A DNA stretch of 64,000 bases from Pseudomonadota bacterium (GTDB taxonomy: Bacteria > Myxococcota_A > UBA796 > SXON01), in contig JAUXQH010000142.1 of NCBI GenBank assembly GCA_030685065.1, positions 1-64,000 on the forward strand, written 5' to 3'. Below the pieces are notes generated by a model. The model made no database searches, was not told where the DNA came from, and saw only the letters and a program-made list of their open reading frames with translations. Numbering within the stretch: position 1 is the first letter of the stretch; each line of letters starts with the position of its first letter. Below are positions 25,181 to 33,839 of the stretch, in pieces. The translations under genes and the position numbers were made by a program.

Positions 25181-26632
25181 ATGGTGTGGCTTCTCGCGTG
25201 CGCGTGTCCGACGTTCGAAGGGCTCGAAGTCGTCGATCTCACGGAGTCCGGCAACGCGACGGCGCTCGCCCGCGTGGCGGTCGCGGTCGACACGTTCGAG
25301 GCGTGGACGGCGCGGGAGGGCGTGTGCGTGGCCTCGGTCGAGGTCGTCGACGAGGTCGAGGGGCCGGCGGCGTTCGACGCCGAGGGGCTCAACGCCGTGG
25401 GCGTGTTCCAACCGCGCGCCCGGAGGATCGAGATCGGGACCGCCTGGTTCCCCCTCGCCGAGACCGTGACGCACGAGCTGTGCCACGCGCTGGACTGGCA
25501 GGAGGACCTCTCGCCCGCGCGGCCCGACCTGTTCACCGGCGAGGATCTCGACGCGGAAGGGGCCTACCCGACGGACGAATCCAAGCGCGCCGAGAGCTTC
25601 GCCCTCGCGTGTGAGGTCGGTGGCGTCGACGTCTCCGTGGAGCTCGCGTTCGAAGAGCAGTGCGGGCTCGGGCCGGTGGACGAGCTCATCGACCCGACCA
25701 CCCGCTTCCTCGCGGAGGAGGTGTTCCAGGCAGCCTCCCGCCTGGACATGTCCGACGAGCCGGTGACGCTCCGGCGGCGAGAGGTGACCCTGGACGTGGG
25801 GGACGGCCGCGCGGTCGAGTCCGTGATCGGAACGCCCACCGACCTGTACGCCCTCGCCCTGGAGCCGTCGCGCCGATGGGACGCGTCCACGCTCACCCTC
25901 TCGCGCCTCGACCCGGACACCGGGGCGGCGCGCGCGCGGCAGACGCTCGATTTGCCCATCGGGTACTGGCGCGGAAGCCTCCTCGCAAGCGACGCGGACC
26001 CCCTGCTGCTCGTCTGGAATGCCGGCCGCGACGACCCGATCGCCAAGGTCTACACCATCGACGGCGACACGCTCGTGCCCCTCGATCTCCCGCTCCGTGA
26101 GCCCTGGGAGATCACCGGCGCGGTCACGGACGGAGTGCTGGTCGTCACGACGCAGGCCTCTCGGAACGTCGTGACCGGAGAGAGGTACGTCTTCGGTGGG
26201 GTGGGCGCGTGGGACCTCGCGACGGGGCAGGAGCACCCGCTCTCGTTCCCGGAGGAGGAGTGGGGTCTCTCCGTGTGGGCCGATGCCTTCCTGCCTGGAC
26301 CGGATGGGCTGGAGATGATCGGCACGGACGGCTACTCGCGCCTCGATCTCGCGACGGACACCTGGTCGCGGGACCCGGCGCCGTCGATGCCGCGCGGGCT
26401 GCTCCGCCTCGGGGAGAAGCGGATCCACTTCGTCCAGGTCGGCTACGAGTTCGAGCTGGTCGTGCACGATCTGGCGGAGGACACCTGGGCATTCGCCGAA
26501 GGCGCGTGCGAGGACACGCCCGGCTTGCTCTACGCGGCGTCCTACGCCCAGGTCGGGGAGCGCGCGTTCGTGATCCCCGAGATCTGGCCGGGGGTGGACG
26601 GGCTGCTCGCGTGGGAGCTGATCCTCGACTGA
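25181..26632 (+). CDS. lipoprotein with HExxH motif and kelch-like repeats
   Basis: Predicted lipoprotein, 483 residues. The start gives MVWLLACACP, a very short signal with lipobox-like LLAC, Cys at 7. Residues about 15-130 form a metallopeptidase-like domain: an HELCHALDW motif (HExxH) at about 98 and a downstream Glu in ESFALACEVGG that could be the third zinc ligand. From about 190 the chain becomes a beta-propeller of kelch-like blades (TGERYVFGGVGAWDLATGQ, GYSRLDLATDTWSRD, VHDLAEDTWAF). The combination resembles a secreted gluzincin with a recognition propeller. Activity is not proven; the peptidase family was not identified. Neighbour upstream is another propeller protein. Confidence 0.72.
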   Translation: MVWLLACACPTFEGLEVVDLTESGNATALARVAVAVDTFEAWTAREGVCVASVEVVDEVEGPAAFDAEGLNAVGVFQPRARRIEIGTAWFPLAETVTHELCHALDWQEDLSPARPDLFTGEDLDAEGAYPTDESKRAESFALACEVGGVDVSVELAFEEQCGLGPVDELIDPTTRFLAEEVFQAASRLDMSDEPVTLRRREVTLDVGDGRAVESVIGTPTDLYALALEPSRRWDASTLTLSRLDPDTGAARARQTLDLPIGYWRGSLLASDADPLLLVWNAGRDDPIAKVYTIDGDTLVPLDLPLREPWEITGAVTDGVLVVTTQASRNVVTGERYVFGGVGAWDLATGQEHPLSFPEEEWGLSVWADAFLPGPDGLEMIGTDGYSRLDLATDTWSRDPAPSMPRGLLRLGEKRIHFVQVGYEFELVVHDLAEDTWAFAEGACEDTPGLLYAASYAQVGERAFVIPEIWPGVDGLLAWELILD

Positions 26633-26708
26633 GAATCGGTGATATCCGCGGGAACTTGACCGGACGCCGCGCGCGTCCGATTGGAGCGCCGCGCTGCCCT
26701 CCGCCGCG

Positions 26709-26878
26709 GTGGGCACCTTCATGGACGGCTCGGGACTCCGCGTGCTGGTCGCCGCCGCGGGGACCGGCGCCGACCCCGCCGCCGCCGCGCTGACCGCGTC
26801 CCTGCGCGGGTTGTCGTCCGTGAAGCTCACGATGCCGGATGACGGCCTGGGAGACTTGTCCAAGGTGGACGACGTACA
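26709..26878 (+). pseudogene. N-terminal fragment in a different frame from the next gene
   Basis: From GTG 26709 the frame reads FMDGSGLRVLVAAAGTGAD, AALTASLRGLSSVKLTMP and DDGLGDLSKVDD, a well-formed N-terminal domain. Near 26875 this frame dissolves into Arg/Pro/Gly junk while the +1 frame begins a convincing membrane segment (see 26839). This looks like the first part of one gene separated from its remainder by a frameshift or deletion. A sequencing or assembly error could give the same picture. Confidence 0.5.
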
Positions 26879-27222
26879 AGAAGCGGCAGCTCACCCGCGG
26901 CCTCATCGCGCTGGGCGGGGCCGCCGCCGCGGGGGTCGGGGGCGCCTATTGGCTCCTCAACGTGCAGGACCCTACATGGAAGGCCCTCGTCGTCGGCGGG
27001 CTCGTGGGCCTCGGCACCATCGGGATCGTGGTCCCGTTCCTCATCGACCCGCACCCCATCAAGGCGAACGAGCGCTCGCGCCTCGTCGACGAGTACAACG
27101 AGCAGCTCCGCGAGGAGCTCGGCCTCCCGAAGGCCCGCCCGACCTCGCTCGGGGCCACGTTCTCGGCCGGTGGGTGGTTCTCCGCGGACGGCGGCGGCGC
27201 CCGCTTCGCGGGAACGTTCTGA
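26839..27222 (+). CDS. small membrane protein, probably the 3' part of a disrupted gene
   Basis: 127 residues from ATG 26839. The first 13 residues (MTAWETCPRWTTY) are read out of frame with a better upstream frame and are probably not native; from KKRQLTRGLIALGG the sequence is natural, with a glycine-rich helix (AALGGAAAAGVGG-type, residues about 22-40), a second helix VVGGLVGLGTIGIVVPFL and a soluble tail with YNEQLREELGLP and a Gly-rich end. Two membrane segments, family unrecognised. Its stop TGA overlaps the CTG proposed as start of the protease gene. Together with the fragment before it this may be one broken gene or a gene with a lost middle. Confidence 0.5.
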   Translation: MTAWETCPRWTTYKKRQLTRGLIALGGAAAAGVGGAYWLLNVQDPTWKALVVGGLVGLGTIGIVVPFLIDPHPIKANERSRLVDEYNEQLREELGLPKARPTSLGATFSAGGWFSADGGGARFAGTF

Positions 27223-28037
27223 GCTCCTGCGCTCTCCTGCTCCTCGCCGGGGTCGCGCTCGCGGGCCCCGCCGACGTGCTCGCCGCGGTCGACGCAGCGC
27301 AACGGGGCCTCTACGCCCAGGTCGCGCCCGCGGTCGTGTACATCGTCACCCCCAACGGGCTCGGATCGGGCATGACCGTCCGCTCCGACGGGCTCGTGCT
27401 GACCAACGCACACGTGGTCGCGGGGGTCGAGACGGTCGATGTCGTGACGTTCGCCGGCGCCCGCCTGACCGGCAAGGTCGTAGAGCGCGCGCGTGACGTC
27501 GACGTGGCGCTCGTGCAGGTCGACGCCACCGATCTCCCAACTGTCACGTTCGCCCGCGCCGCCGACCTCGCGGTGGGGCAGTGGGCCGCCGCCGTCGGGC
27601 ATGGCGAGGGCGGCGGTTGGACGTTCACGACAGGAATGGTGTCCAACGTCTACACAGCGCAGGGCGGGCGCGCGGTCTTCCAGACGCAGATCCCCGTGAA
27701 CCCGGGCAACTCCGGCGGGCCCGTGTTCGACGGCACCGGAAAGGTGCTCGGCATCGTGACCGCGGGCATCCAAGGGGCGCAGAACCTCAACTTCGCCATT
27801 CGCATCGACGTCGCCACGCAGGTCCCGCAGGGGCTCGAGGGCCTCTGCGATTGCCTGGTCGTGCACGCCCCGGCGGGCGTCCCCGTGTTCGTGGACGGCG
27901 CCTCCATCGGCCTCGGCCCCCGCGTGGCCGTGCCCGCCACGACCGGCCGCCACACGGTGTTCGCGCTCGTCGGCGGACGCAAGGTGGAGCAGGTGGTGAC
28001 GTGGCCGGAGACACGGACGGTGACGTTGGGGCCTTGA
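27219..28037 (+). CDS. trypsin-like serine protease with C-terminal PEGA domain
   Basis: Secreted S1C/DegP-type protease, 272 residues. No ATG/GTG fits; a CTG at 27219 overlapping the previous stop (CTGA) gives a signal peptide, SSCALLLLAGVALAGP, so the start is inferred. Catalytic residues are in order: His in TNAHVVAG, Asp in RDVDVALVQVD, Ser in PGNSGGPVF (oxyanion PGNSGGP). No PDZ domain follows; instead the C-terminus, about 215-272, is a PEGA-like beta-domain (GVPVFVDGASIGLGP, then VTWPETRTVTL). PEGA domains occur on surface proteins and may bind the cell wall or other proteins. It probably acts in the periplasm on misfolded or surface proteins. Confidence 0.85.
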   Translation: MSSCALLLLAGVALAGPADVLAAVDAAQRGLYAQVAPAVVYIVTPNGLGSGMTVRSDGLVLTNAHVVAGVETVDVVTFAGARLTGKVVERARDVDVALVQVDATDLPTVTFARAADLAVGQWAAAVGHGEGGGWTFTTGMVSNVYTAQGGRAVFQTQIPVNPGNSGGPVFDGTGKVLGIVTAGIQGAQNLNFAIRIDVATQVPQGLEGLCDCLVVHAPAGVPVFVDGASIGLGPRVAVPATTGRHTVFALVGGRKVEQVVTWPETRTVTLGP

Positions 28038-28069
28038 GGGGGTGGGTCCCGGCGGGGTCAGCCCCCGGC

Positions 28070-28434
28070 CTACGGCTCGAACAGGTCCGCGCCGAAGTAG
28101 ACGAAGACCGCCGACGTCGGTCCCGCCCCATCGTCGTTCTGGGCGCCGACGACGAGTTCGCCGAGGCCGTCGCCGTCGAGGTCGCCGGCGGTGAGGGAGC
28201 CCCCGAAGATGTCCCCGGACGAACGTCCGGTCAGGGTGAGCGACGCATCCGTAGAAAGGACGGAGCCCTCGGTGCCCCCGGCGAAGATCGACACCCTGCC
28301 GACCGTGGCCCCGAGCGGGATCCCGCCGAAGGCGATCTCGTCGCGGCCATCCCCGTCGAGGTCGGGGAGGAAGGCGGCGGAGGCGCCGAGATAGGCGCAC
28401 GCCGAATCCGCCGAGCCCCGCTCGCGATCGCCAC
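28070..28434 (-). pseudogene. 3' remnant of an FG-GAP repeat protein
   Basis: The minus-strand frame reads SACAYLGASAAFLPDLDGDG, RDEIAFGGIPLGATVGR, then AGDLDGDGLGELVVGAQNDD and a C-terminal FVYFGADLFEP. These are two FG-GAP blades of the type seen at the C-termini of the MopE/FG-GAP proteins. Upstream, in frame, there is a TAG near 28434 and no start or signal peptide, so the 5' part of the gene is missing. Probably the stub of a lost surface-protein gene, perhaps after recombination with the paralogue starting at 28465 on the other strand. Confidence 0.6.
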
Positions 28435-28464
28435 GCTATAGGCCACGTTCGCCCGGATGCACCG

Positions 28465-31400
28465 TTGTCTGCTCGCGTCCTGTTCGCCCTGTGCGCCGTC
28501 GGGCTCCTCAATTCGTGTGGCGAACCCCCGGTCACCGAGCCGCTCGCGTTCCGCCCGGGGGTCGACGGCTCCTTCGCCGCGACGATCGATCCGCTGCGCA
28601 TGGACGCCCGGTTCGACGCCGACGGCGCGCGCTTCGCGGACGTGGGGGGCGGCGCGCTCACGCTGCGCACCGTGGCGTGGGGGCGGGACGCCTCCTCCGC
28701 TCGGTTCGTCGGGGCGCTCGGGAGCGATGGGCCGCGGCTGACCTACGCGGACGCCGGGATCACCGAGTGGTGGGAGGTACGCCCCTCGGGGTTCGAGCAG
28801 GGCTGGACGCTGGACGCGCCGCCGGCTGGGGACGGCCCCGTCGTCGTGACCGTTCGGGTCGACGGCGCCGAGGTGACGCCCTGGATCACCGGCGCCGGCG
28901 CCGATCTCGTGGCCGCCGACGGCAGCACGTGGACCTACGCGGGCGTCGCGGCCTGGGACGTGACCGGCGCGCCGCTGTCCGCGATCATCGAGGGGGAAGG
29001 CGACGAGATCCGCGTCGTGGTCGATGACACGGACGCCCGCTGGCCGATCATGATCGATCCGGTGCTCACGACGGCGGCGTCCACCATCCTCGGGGCATCG
29101 AGCGGGCGCCTCGGCTGCGCGCTCGACGGCGGCGACGTCAACGGCGACGGCTACGACGACCTCGTCGTCGGCGCGTACAGCTACTCGACGCGCGGCATCG
29201 TGTACGTGTACCACGGCTCCGCCACCGGGCTCTCCGCCACGCCGAGCACCACGCTCACCGGCTCCACCAGCGGCCAGGAGTTCGGCTGGGACGTGAAGAC
29301 GGGCGACTTCAACAACGACGGCTATGCCGATGTCGCGGCCTCGCAGACCGCCTACAACAACGGCACGGTCTACGTTTTCCACGGCTCGTCCTCCGGCGTC
29401 CGCACCACCGCCAGCACCACGTTCGGGGGCACGACCTGGAACGAGCACCTCGGCCAGGCGCTCGCGGTGGGGGACGTGAACGGCGACGGCTACGACGACC
29501 TCGTCGCCACCAGCTTCCGGGACCTCGCGGGCTCGGCGGACGTGCACCTCGGCGGCTCCTCCGGCGTGGACGCGACGGTCTCGGTGGCGCTCTCGGGCGG
29601 GGGCGGCCAGCGCTACGGCTACGCCGCCGACGGCCTGGGGGACATCAACGGCGATGGGTACGAGGACCTCGGCGTGAGCCACTACGAGGCCGGGTCGTAC
29701 TACGGGAAGGCGTGGATCTACACGGGCGGCGCCGCCGGCCCGAGCAACAGCCGGGTCACGGAGATCACCGGGGGCACCTACGACGTGTACTACGGCCGCG
29801 CCATCGGCGGCCTGGGGGACGTGAACGGAGACGGTTACGACGACGTGGGCGTGGGCGCGGTGGGCTACGACATCCCGTACGCGGACGCGGGCGCGATGTT
29901 CGTGTACTACGGGGCCGCCGCCGGGGTGAGCACCACGGCGGGGACGACGCTCTACGGCGCCCGGTACGACGAGAAGTTCGGGTGGGCGATCGACACCGTC
30001 GGTGATCTCGAGAACGACGGCTACGACGAGATCCTCGTCGGTACCTACAACGGGAGCGGCACGGTGTACGCTTCGGGCGGCGCCTATGTCATCGCGGGGT
30101 CGGCGGCCGGGCCGGTGCGCACCCGCGACACCGAACTGGAAGGGACCGTCTCGTACGAACACTTCGGCGTCGAGGTGGCGGGCCTCGGCGACGTGAACGG
30201 AGATGGCTACGAGGACATCGCCGTCGGGGAGCCCGAGCACACCGGTACGAGCTCGTTCTCGGGCGCGGCCTACGTGTACTACGGCTACGACGGCGCCGCG
30301 GTCGACGCCGACGGCGACGGCTACTCCACCGTGACCGACTGCGACGACGCCGACGCGACGGTGAGCCCCGGCGCCAGCGAGACGTGCGACGGCGAGGACG
30401 ACGATTGTGACGGCACCATCGACGACGGCGTGAGCACGACCTACTACGCGGACGCCGATGCCGACGGGTGGGGGAGCCCGACCAGCACGACCCAGGCCTG
30501 CGCGCTGCCCGCGGGCCATGTCACGACGGGGACCGACTGCGACGACACCAGCGCGCTCGCGCACCCGGGTGGCATCGAGATCGTCGGGGACGGCATCGAC
30601 GAGGACTGCGACGGCGCCGAGACCTGCCGGGCGGACGCCGACCGCGACGGCTACGGAACGACGAGCACCGTGGCGAGCGCCGACGCCGACTGCAGCGACT
30701 CCGGCGAGGCTGTCACCACCACCGACTGTGACGACGCGGCCGGGGCGGTGCACCCGGGCGCGACGGAGGTGTGGGGCGACGGCACCGACCAGGACTGCGA
30801 CGACGCCGAGACCTGCTACGCGGACAGCGACGGGGACAGCTTCGGCGGGAGCGCGCCCGTCGCCAGCGCGGATCTCGACTGTGCCGACGCGGGCGAGGCC
30901 CCGGTGGGCTCTGATTGCGACGACGCGGACGCCACGGTGTACCCGGCCGGCTCCGAGGTGATCGGCGACGGCATCGACTCCGACTGCAGCGGCGGCGACG
31001 TGTGCTGGTACGACCGTGACGGCGACCACTACGGGACGACCACCACCGTCGTGAGCGGGGATCTCGACTGCACGGACGCGGGCGAGGCGGCCGTGGGCGG
31101 GGACTGCGACGACCTCGCGGCGTCCGTTTCCCCCGGCGCCGGCGAGATCGTCGCGGACGGCGTCGACCAGGACTGCGACGGCGGCGACGCCTGCTTCGTG
31201 GACGCCGACGGCGACGGGCACGGCGAGGCCACGACCCTCGCCGGGGCCAGCCTCGCGTGTGACGGGTCGGGCGAGGCCGCCGTGGGGAACGACTGCGACG
31301 ACGCGGTCGCCGCGGTGTACCCCGGTGCCGCCGAGGTCCCGGCCAACGGGATCGACGAGGATTGCGACACTCACGACACCTGCTGGCTGGACGGCGACCG

Positions 31401-32262
31401 GGATGGGCAGGGCGGAGCGTCGCTCATCACCTCCGCGGCGGCCGCATGTGACGGCCGTGCCGAGTCCACCGTGGGGACCGACTGTGACGACGCCGAAGCC
31501 GCGATCTTCGTGGGCGCGGAGGAGGACGCCGCGGACGGCGTCGACGCCGACTGCGACGGGCTCGAGCTCTGTTGGGTCGACGCCGACGGGGACGGCTTCG
31601 GGACCTCCGACACCGCGACCAGCTCCGCGCTCGACTGCGTCGCGGCGGGGGTCGCGGCGCGCGACGGGGACTGCGACGACACCTCGGCCGACGTGTCTCC
31701 GACGGGCGCGGAGGAGCCCGCGGATGGTGTCGACGGGGACTGCGACGGCACGGAGATCTGCCAGGTCGATGCCGACGGTGACGGCCACGGGAGCGCCGAG
31801 ACCGACGTGTCCGAGGCCATCGACTGCGACGCGGACGGTGTGGCCCTGCTCGACGACGACTGCGACGACGACGACGACACGATCCACCCGGACGCCGACG
31901 AGGAGGTCGCCGACCGCGTCGACCAGGACTGCGACGGTGGCGACACCTGCTACGCGGACTCCGATGGGGACGGCTACGGCAGCGACGAGACCGTCGAGAG
32001 CGACAACCTCTGGTGCGACGACGACGGCGAGGCGGAGTCCTCGGACGACTGCGACGACAGCGCGTCGTCGAGCTTCCCGGGCGCCGCCGAGACCTGCAAC
32101 CGGGCTGACGACAACTGCGACGGCAGCGCCGACGAAGGGATCGACGATTGCGACGGGGAGCGCCGGAGGGGTTTGTGCGGCTGCGCGACGCCGGGCGGCG
32201 CTTCGAGCCCGATGGCGGCGGCAGCGGGGCTGTTGTTGCTCGCGGTGCGGCGGCGGCGGTAG
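28465..32262 (+). CDS. giant FG-GAP and MopE-repeat lipoprotein with MYXO-CTERM-like tail
   Basis: Surface protein, 1265 residues, starting at TTG. The signal MSARVLFALCAVGLLNSC puts a Cys at 18 after a lipobox-like LLNS. Residues about 30-205 form a beta-rich domain of unknown family. Then about seven FG-GAP blades (205-610), each with DVNGDGYDDLVVG-type calcium loops and FG...GD signatures, followed by about ten MopE-type repeats (610-1220) of DADGDGYGxxx plus DCDD and DG(I/V)DxDCDG. The end, RGLCGCATPGG, a helix and RRRR, is MYXO-CTERM-like. Compared with its paralogues it has the opposite order (propeller first). Lipid anchor plus MYXO-CTERM on one protein is unusual, so one of the two calls may be wrong. 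Role presumed adhesive. Confidence 0.87.
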   Translation: MSARVLFALCAVGLLNSCGEPPVTEPLAFRPGVDGSFAATIDPLRMDARFDADGARFADVGGGALTLRTVAWGRDASSARFVGALGSDGPRLTYADAGITEWWEVRPSGFEQGWTLDAPPAGDGPVVVTVRVDGAEVTPWITGAGADLVAADGSTWTYAGVAAWDVTGAPLSAIIEGEGDEIRVVVDDTDARWPIMIDPVLTTAASTILGASSGRLGCALDGGDVNGDGYDDLVVGAYSYSTRGIVYVYHGSATGLSATPSTTLTGSTSGQEFGWDVKTGDFNNDGYADVAASQTAYNNGTVYVFHGSSSGVRTTASTTFGGTTWNEHLGQALAVGDVNGDGYDDLVATSFRDLAGSADVHLGGSSGVDATVSVALSGGGGQRYGYAADGLGDINGDGYEDLGVSHYEAGSYYGKAWIYTGGAAGPSNSRVTEITGGTYDVYYGRAIGGLGDVNGDGYDDVGVGAVGYDIPYADAGAMFVYYGAAAGVSTTAGTTLYGARYDEKFGWAIDTVGDLENDGYDEILVGTYNGSGTVYASGGAYVIAGSAAGPVRTRDTELEGTVSYEHFGVEVAGLGDVNGDGYEDIAVGEPEHTGTSSFSGAAYVYYGYDGAAVDADGDGYSTVTDCDDADATVSPGASETCDGEDDDCDGTIDDGVSTTYYADADADGWGSPTSTTQACALPAGHVTTGTDCDDTSALAHPGGIEIVGDGIDEDCDGAETCRADADRDGYGTTSTVASADADCSDSGEAVTTTDCDDAAGAVHPGATEVWGDGTDQDCDDAETCYADSDGDSFGGSAPVASADLDCADAGEAPVGSDCDDADATVYPAGSEVIGDGIDSDCSGGDVCWYDRDGDHYGTTTTVVSGDLDCTDAGEAAVGGDCDDLAASVSPGAGEIVADGVDQDCDGGDACFVDADGDGHGEATTLAGASLACDGSGEAAVGNDCDDAVAAVYPGAAEVPANGIDEDCDTHDTCWLDGDRDGQGGASLITSAAAACDGRAESTVGTDCDDAEAAIFVGAEEDAADGVDADCDGLELCWVDADGDGFGTSDTATSSALDCVAAGVAARDGDCDDTSADVSPTGAEEPADGVDGDCDGTEICQVDADGDGHGSAETDVSEAIDCDADGVALLDDDCDDDDDTIHPDADEEVADRVDQDCDGGDTCYADSDGDGYGSDETVESDNLWCDDDGEAESSDDCDDSASSSFPGAAETCNRADDNCDGSADEGIDDCDGERRRGLCGCATPGGASSPMAAAAGLLLLAVRRRR

Positions 32263-32338
32263 CTCGCGCCGGGCCGGATCGACCGGGAGACCCCGCAGAC
32301 ACCCATGCCCCGGACCGAAGTAGTGGAACCCCGACCGC

Positions 32339-32356
32339 CGCGGGGATATCCCCGCG
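32339..32356. promoter_or_regulatory. perfect 18-bp palindrome abutting the ATG at 32358
   Basis: CGCGGGGATATCCCCGCG, an uninterrupted perfect palindrome, ends one base before the ATG of the HExxH-LysM gene, where a ribosome site would normally be; no GGAGG is visible. It could be an operator for a dimeric regulator. Confidence 0.45.
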
Positions 32357-32357
32357 C

Positions 32358-33839
32358 ATGGCCTCGAAGTCCGTGTCTCCCCCGACCACGGGCCCCGCGG
32401 TGGCCGCCCCCGGCACGGACGGCGCCGCGCGCCAGCGCCTCCAGGATCGGTACGGCAACAGCTTCGAACAGGAGCGGGTGCAGGGAAAGGTGGCAGGCGA
32501 CGTGCAGCCCGCGCCCGCCGTGGGGGGCCCCCGCACGGACGCCCCTCGCACCAAGGCCGCGGCGCTCGATCGCCACCGCCAGAACCGGGCGCGGATGACC
32601 CGGATCGTCCAGTCGGCCCTCTCCCTGAAGCTCGACCCCTCCGCGGGCCTGAACTCACGGCCAAACATGCTCCGCAACACGGCCCAGTGGATCGACGGGG
32701 GCGAGGCCACGCTCCACGTCCTCTCCCCGACGCACGACGCCGAGCATCGCCCCACGGTCGCCGCCGATCAGTCGGCCTGGTTCAAGACCGGCCTCGATTA
32801 CAAGACCGACGGCGCCGACTACGACGCCACGAAGGACGCGAGCGGCAACGCCCTGAACGACGCGGGCCTGCAGATCGATTTCTCCAACGTCGGCGGCAGC
32901 CTCTCCCTCGACGGAAAGGTGCTCACCATCATCGATCCTCTCGCCGAGTCCGAGGGAACCATCGTGACCCACCTCATCCACGAGGTCCAACACGACGCGG
33001 ACCAGCACGACACCGGCGAGGCCTGGGAGACCAAGCTGCCCGGCCCCGATCCCGCGGCCCTCGAGCGCGCGCCGCAATGGGTCTACAACGTCTACCAGAC
33101 GGAATTCCGCGCGTATTGGTTGATGAACCAGGAAGGCAAGGCGGGAGACGACTTCGGGTTGTCGACCGATCCGGCCGGCGCGAGCTTCAACGTCACGGTG
33201 GCCCAACCCGGTCCCGACGGCGCCTACGCCACCGCCGACGACACCTCCGTCACCGTGCCGACCGCGTTCGCGAACGCCCGGCAGGAGGCGATCTTCAACC
33301 ACATGTTCGAGGGCGGCCGCGCGGACAACGTCTACTACGACGGCACGAATTGGACCCAGTCGTACGGCTACCTCGCCTACTTCTACGGCCTCGATCCCGC
33401 CTTCAAGGCCATGGTCGATCGGTACACCCATCCCGTGAGCGGCAACGCCGTCAACTCGCCGCGCATCCAGGCGTTGAGCGACGCGATCAGCGCCGGCGGC
33501 ATCACCGCGTGCCTCGCCGCGGCGCAGAAATTGGACGATCTGGATCGCACCTACTTGCAGGACCGCGCGCAGTCGCAGCCCCTCTGGGACCAGCTCGACG
33601 GCAAGCTCTCGGTCATGGGGCAAACGCTCCTCACTCACGCCATCGACGTGGCCGTGGTGGCCCCGGCCCAATCCAACACGGTCGAGGTGCAGGCGGGGGA
33701 CACCCTCGCGGCCCTGGCCGATCGCTACCTGCACGATCGCGCGCGTTGGCGCGAGATCTACCGCTTGAACAGGACGGTCATCGGCGCAGATTCCAGCAAG
33801 CTCGTGGCGGGAACGCAGCTGAAGCTGCCGGCGGCCTGA
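32358..33839 (+). CDS. HExxH-motif protein with LysM domain, possible contractile-injection cargo
   Basis: Protein of 493 residues with no signal peptide. N-terminal residues about 20-45 contain LQDRYGNSFEQERV, close to the LQ..GN..VQR motif common at the N-termini of cargo linked to extracellular contractile injection systems. Residues about 190-290 hold a metallopeptidase-like core: THLIHEVQHDAD (HExxH) and about 40 residues later YQTEFRAYWL, whose Glu fits as third metal ligand. The C-terminus, about 440-493, is a LysM domain (VQAGDTLAALADRYL, WREIYRLNR). No injection-system genes are in the window. The next gene follows with zero gap. Function as a toxin or a peptidoglycan- or host-active protease is inference. 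Confidence 0.7.
   Translation: MASKSVSPPTTGPAVAAPGTDGAARQRLQDRYGNSFEQERVQGKVAGDVQPAPAVGGPRTDAPRTKAAALDRHRQNRARMTRIVQSALSLKLDPSAGLNSRPNMLRNTAQWIDGGEATLHVLSPTHDAEHRPTVAADQSAWFKTGLDYKTDGADYDATKDASGNALNDAGLQIDFSNVGGSLSLDGKVLTIIDPLAESEGTIVTHLIHEVQHDADQHDTGEAWETKLPGPDPAALERAPQWVYNVYQTEFRAYWLMNQEGKAGDDFGLSTDPAGASFNVTVAQPGPDGAYATADDTSVTVPTAFANARQEAIFNHMFEGGRADNVYYDGTNWTQSYGYLAYFYGLDPAFKAMVDRYTHPVSGNAVNSPRIQALSDAISAGGITACLAAAQKLDDLDRTYLQDRAQSQPLWDQLDGKLSVMGQTLLTHAIDVAVVAPAQSNTVEVQAGDTLAALADRYLHDRARWREIYRLNRTVIGADSSKLVAGTQLKLPAA

Noticed and set aside
28231-32664. A 1477-codon open frame on the minus strand opposite the giant FG-GAP/MopE gene
   Set aside because: It mirrors the repeats of the plus-strand gene (Val/Gly/Ala strings from complementary Asp codons), and has no start, domain or motif of its own. 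Long antisense frames are expected at this GC content.
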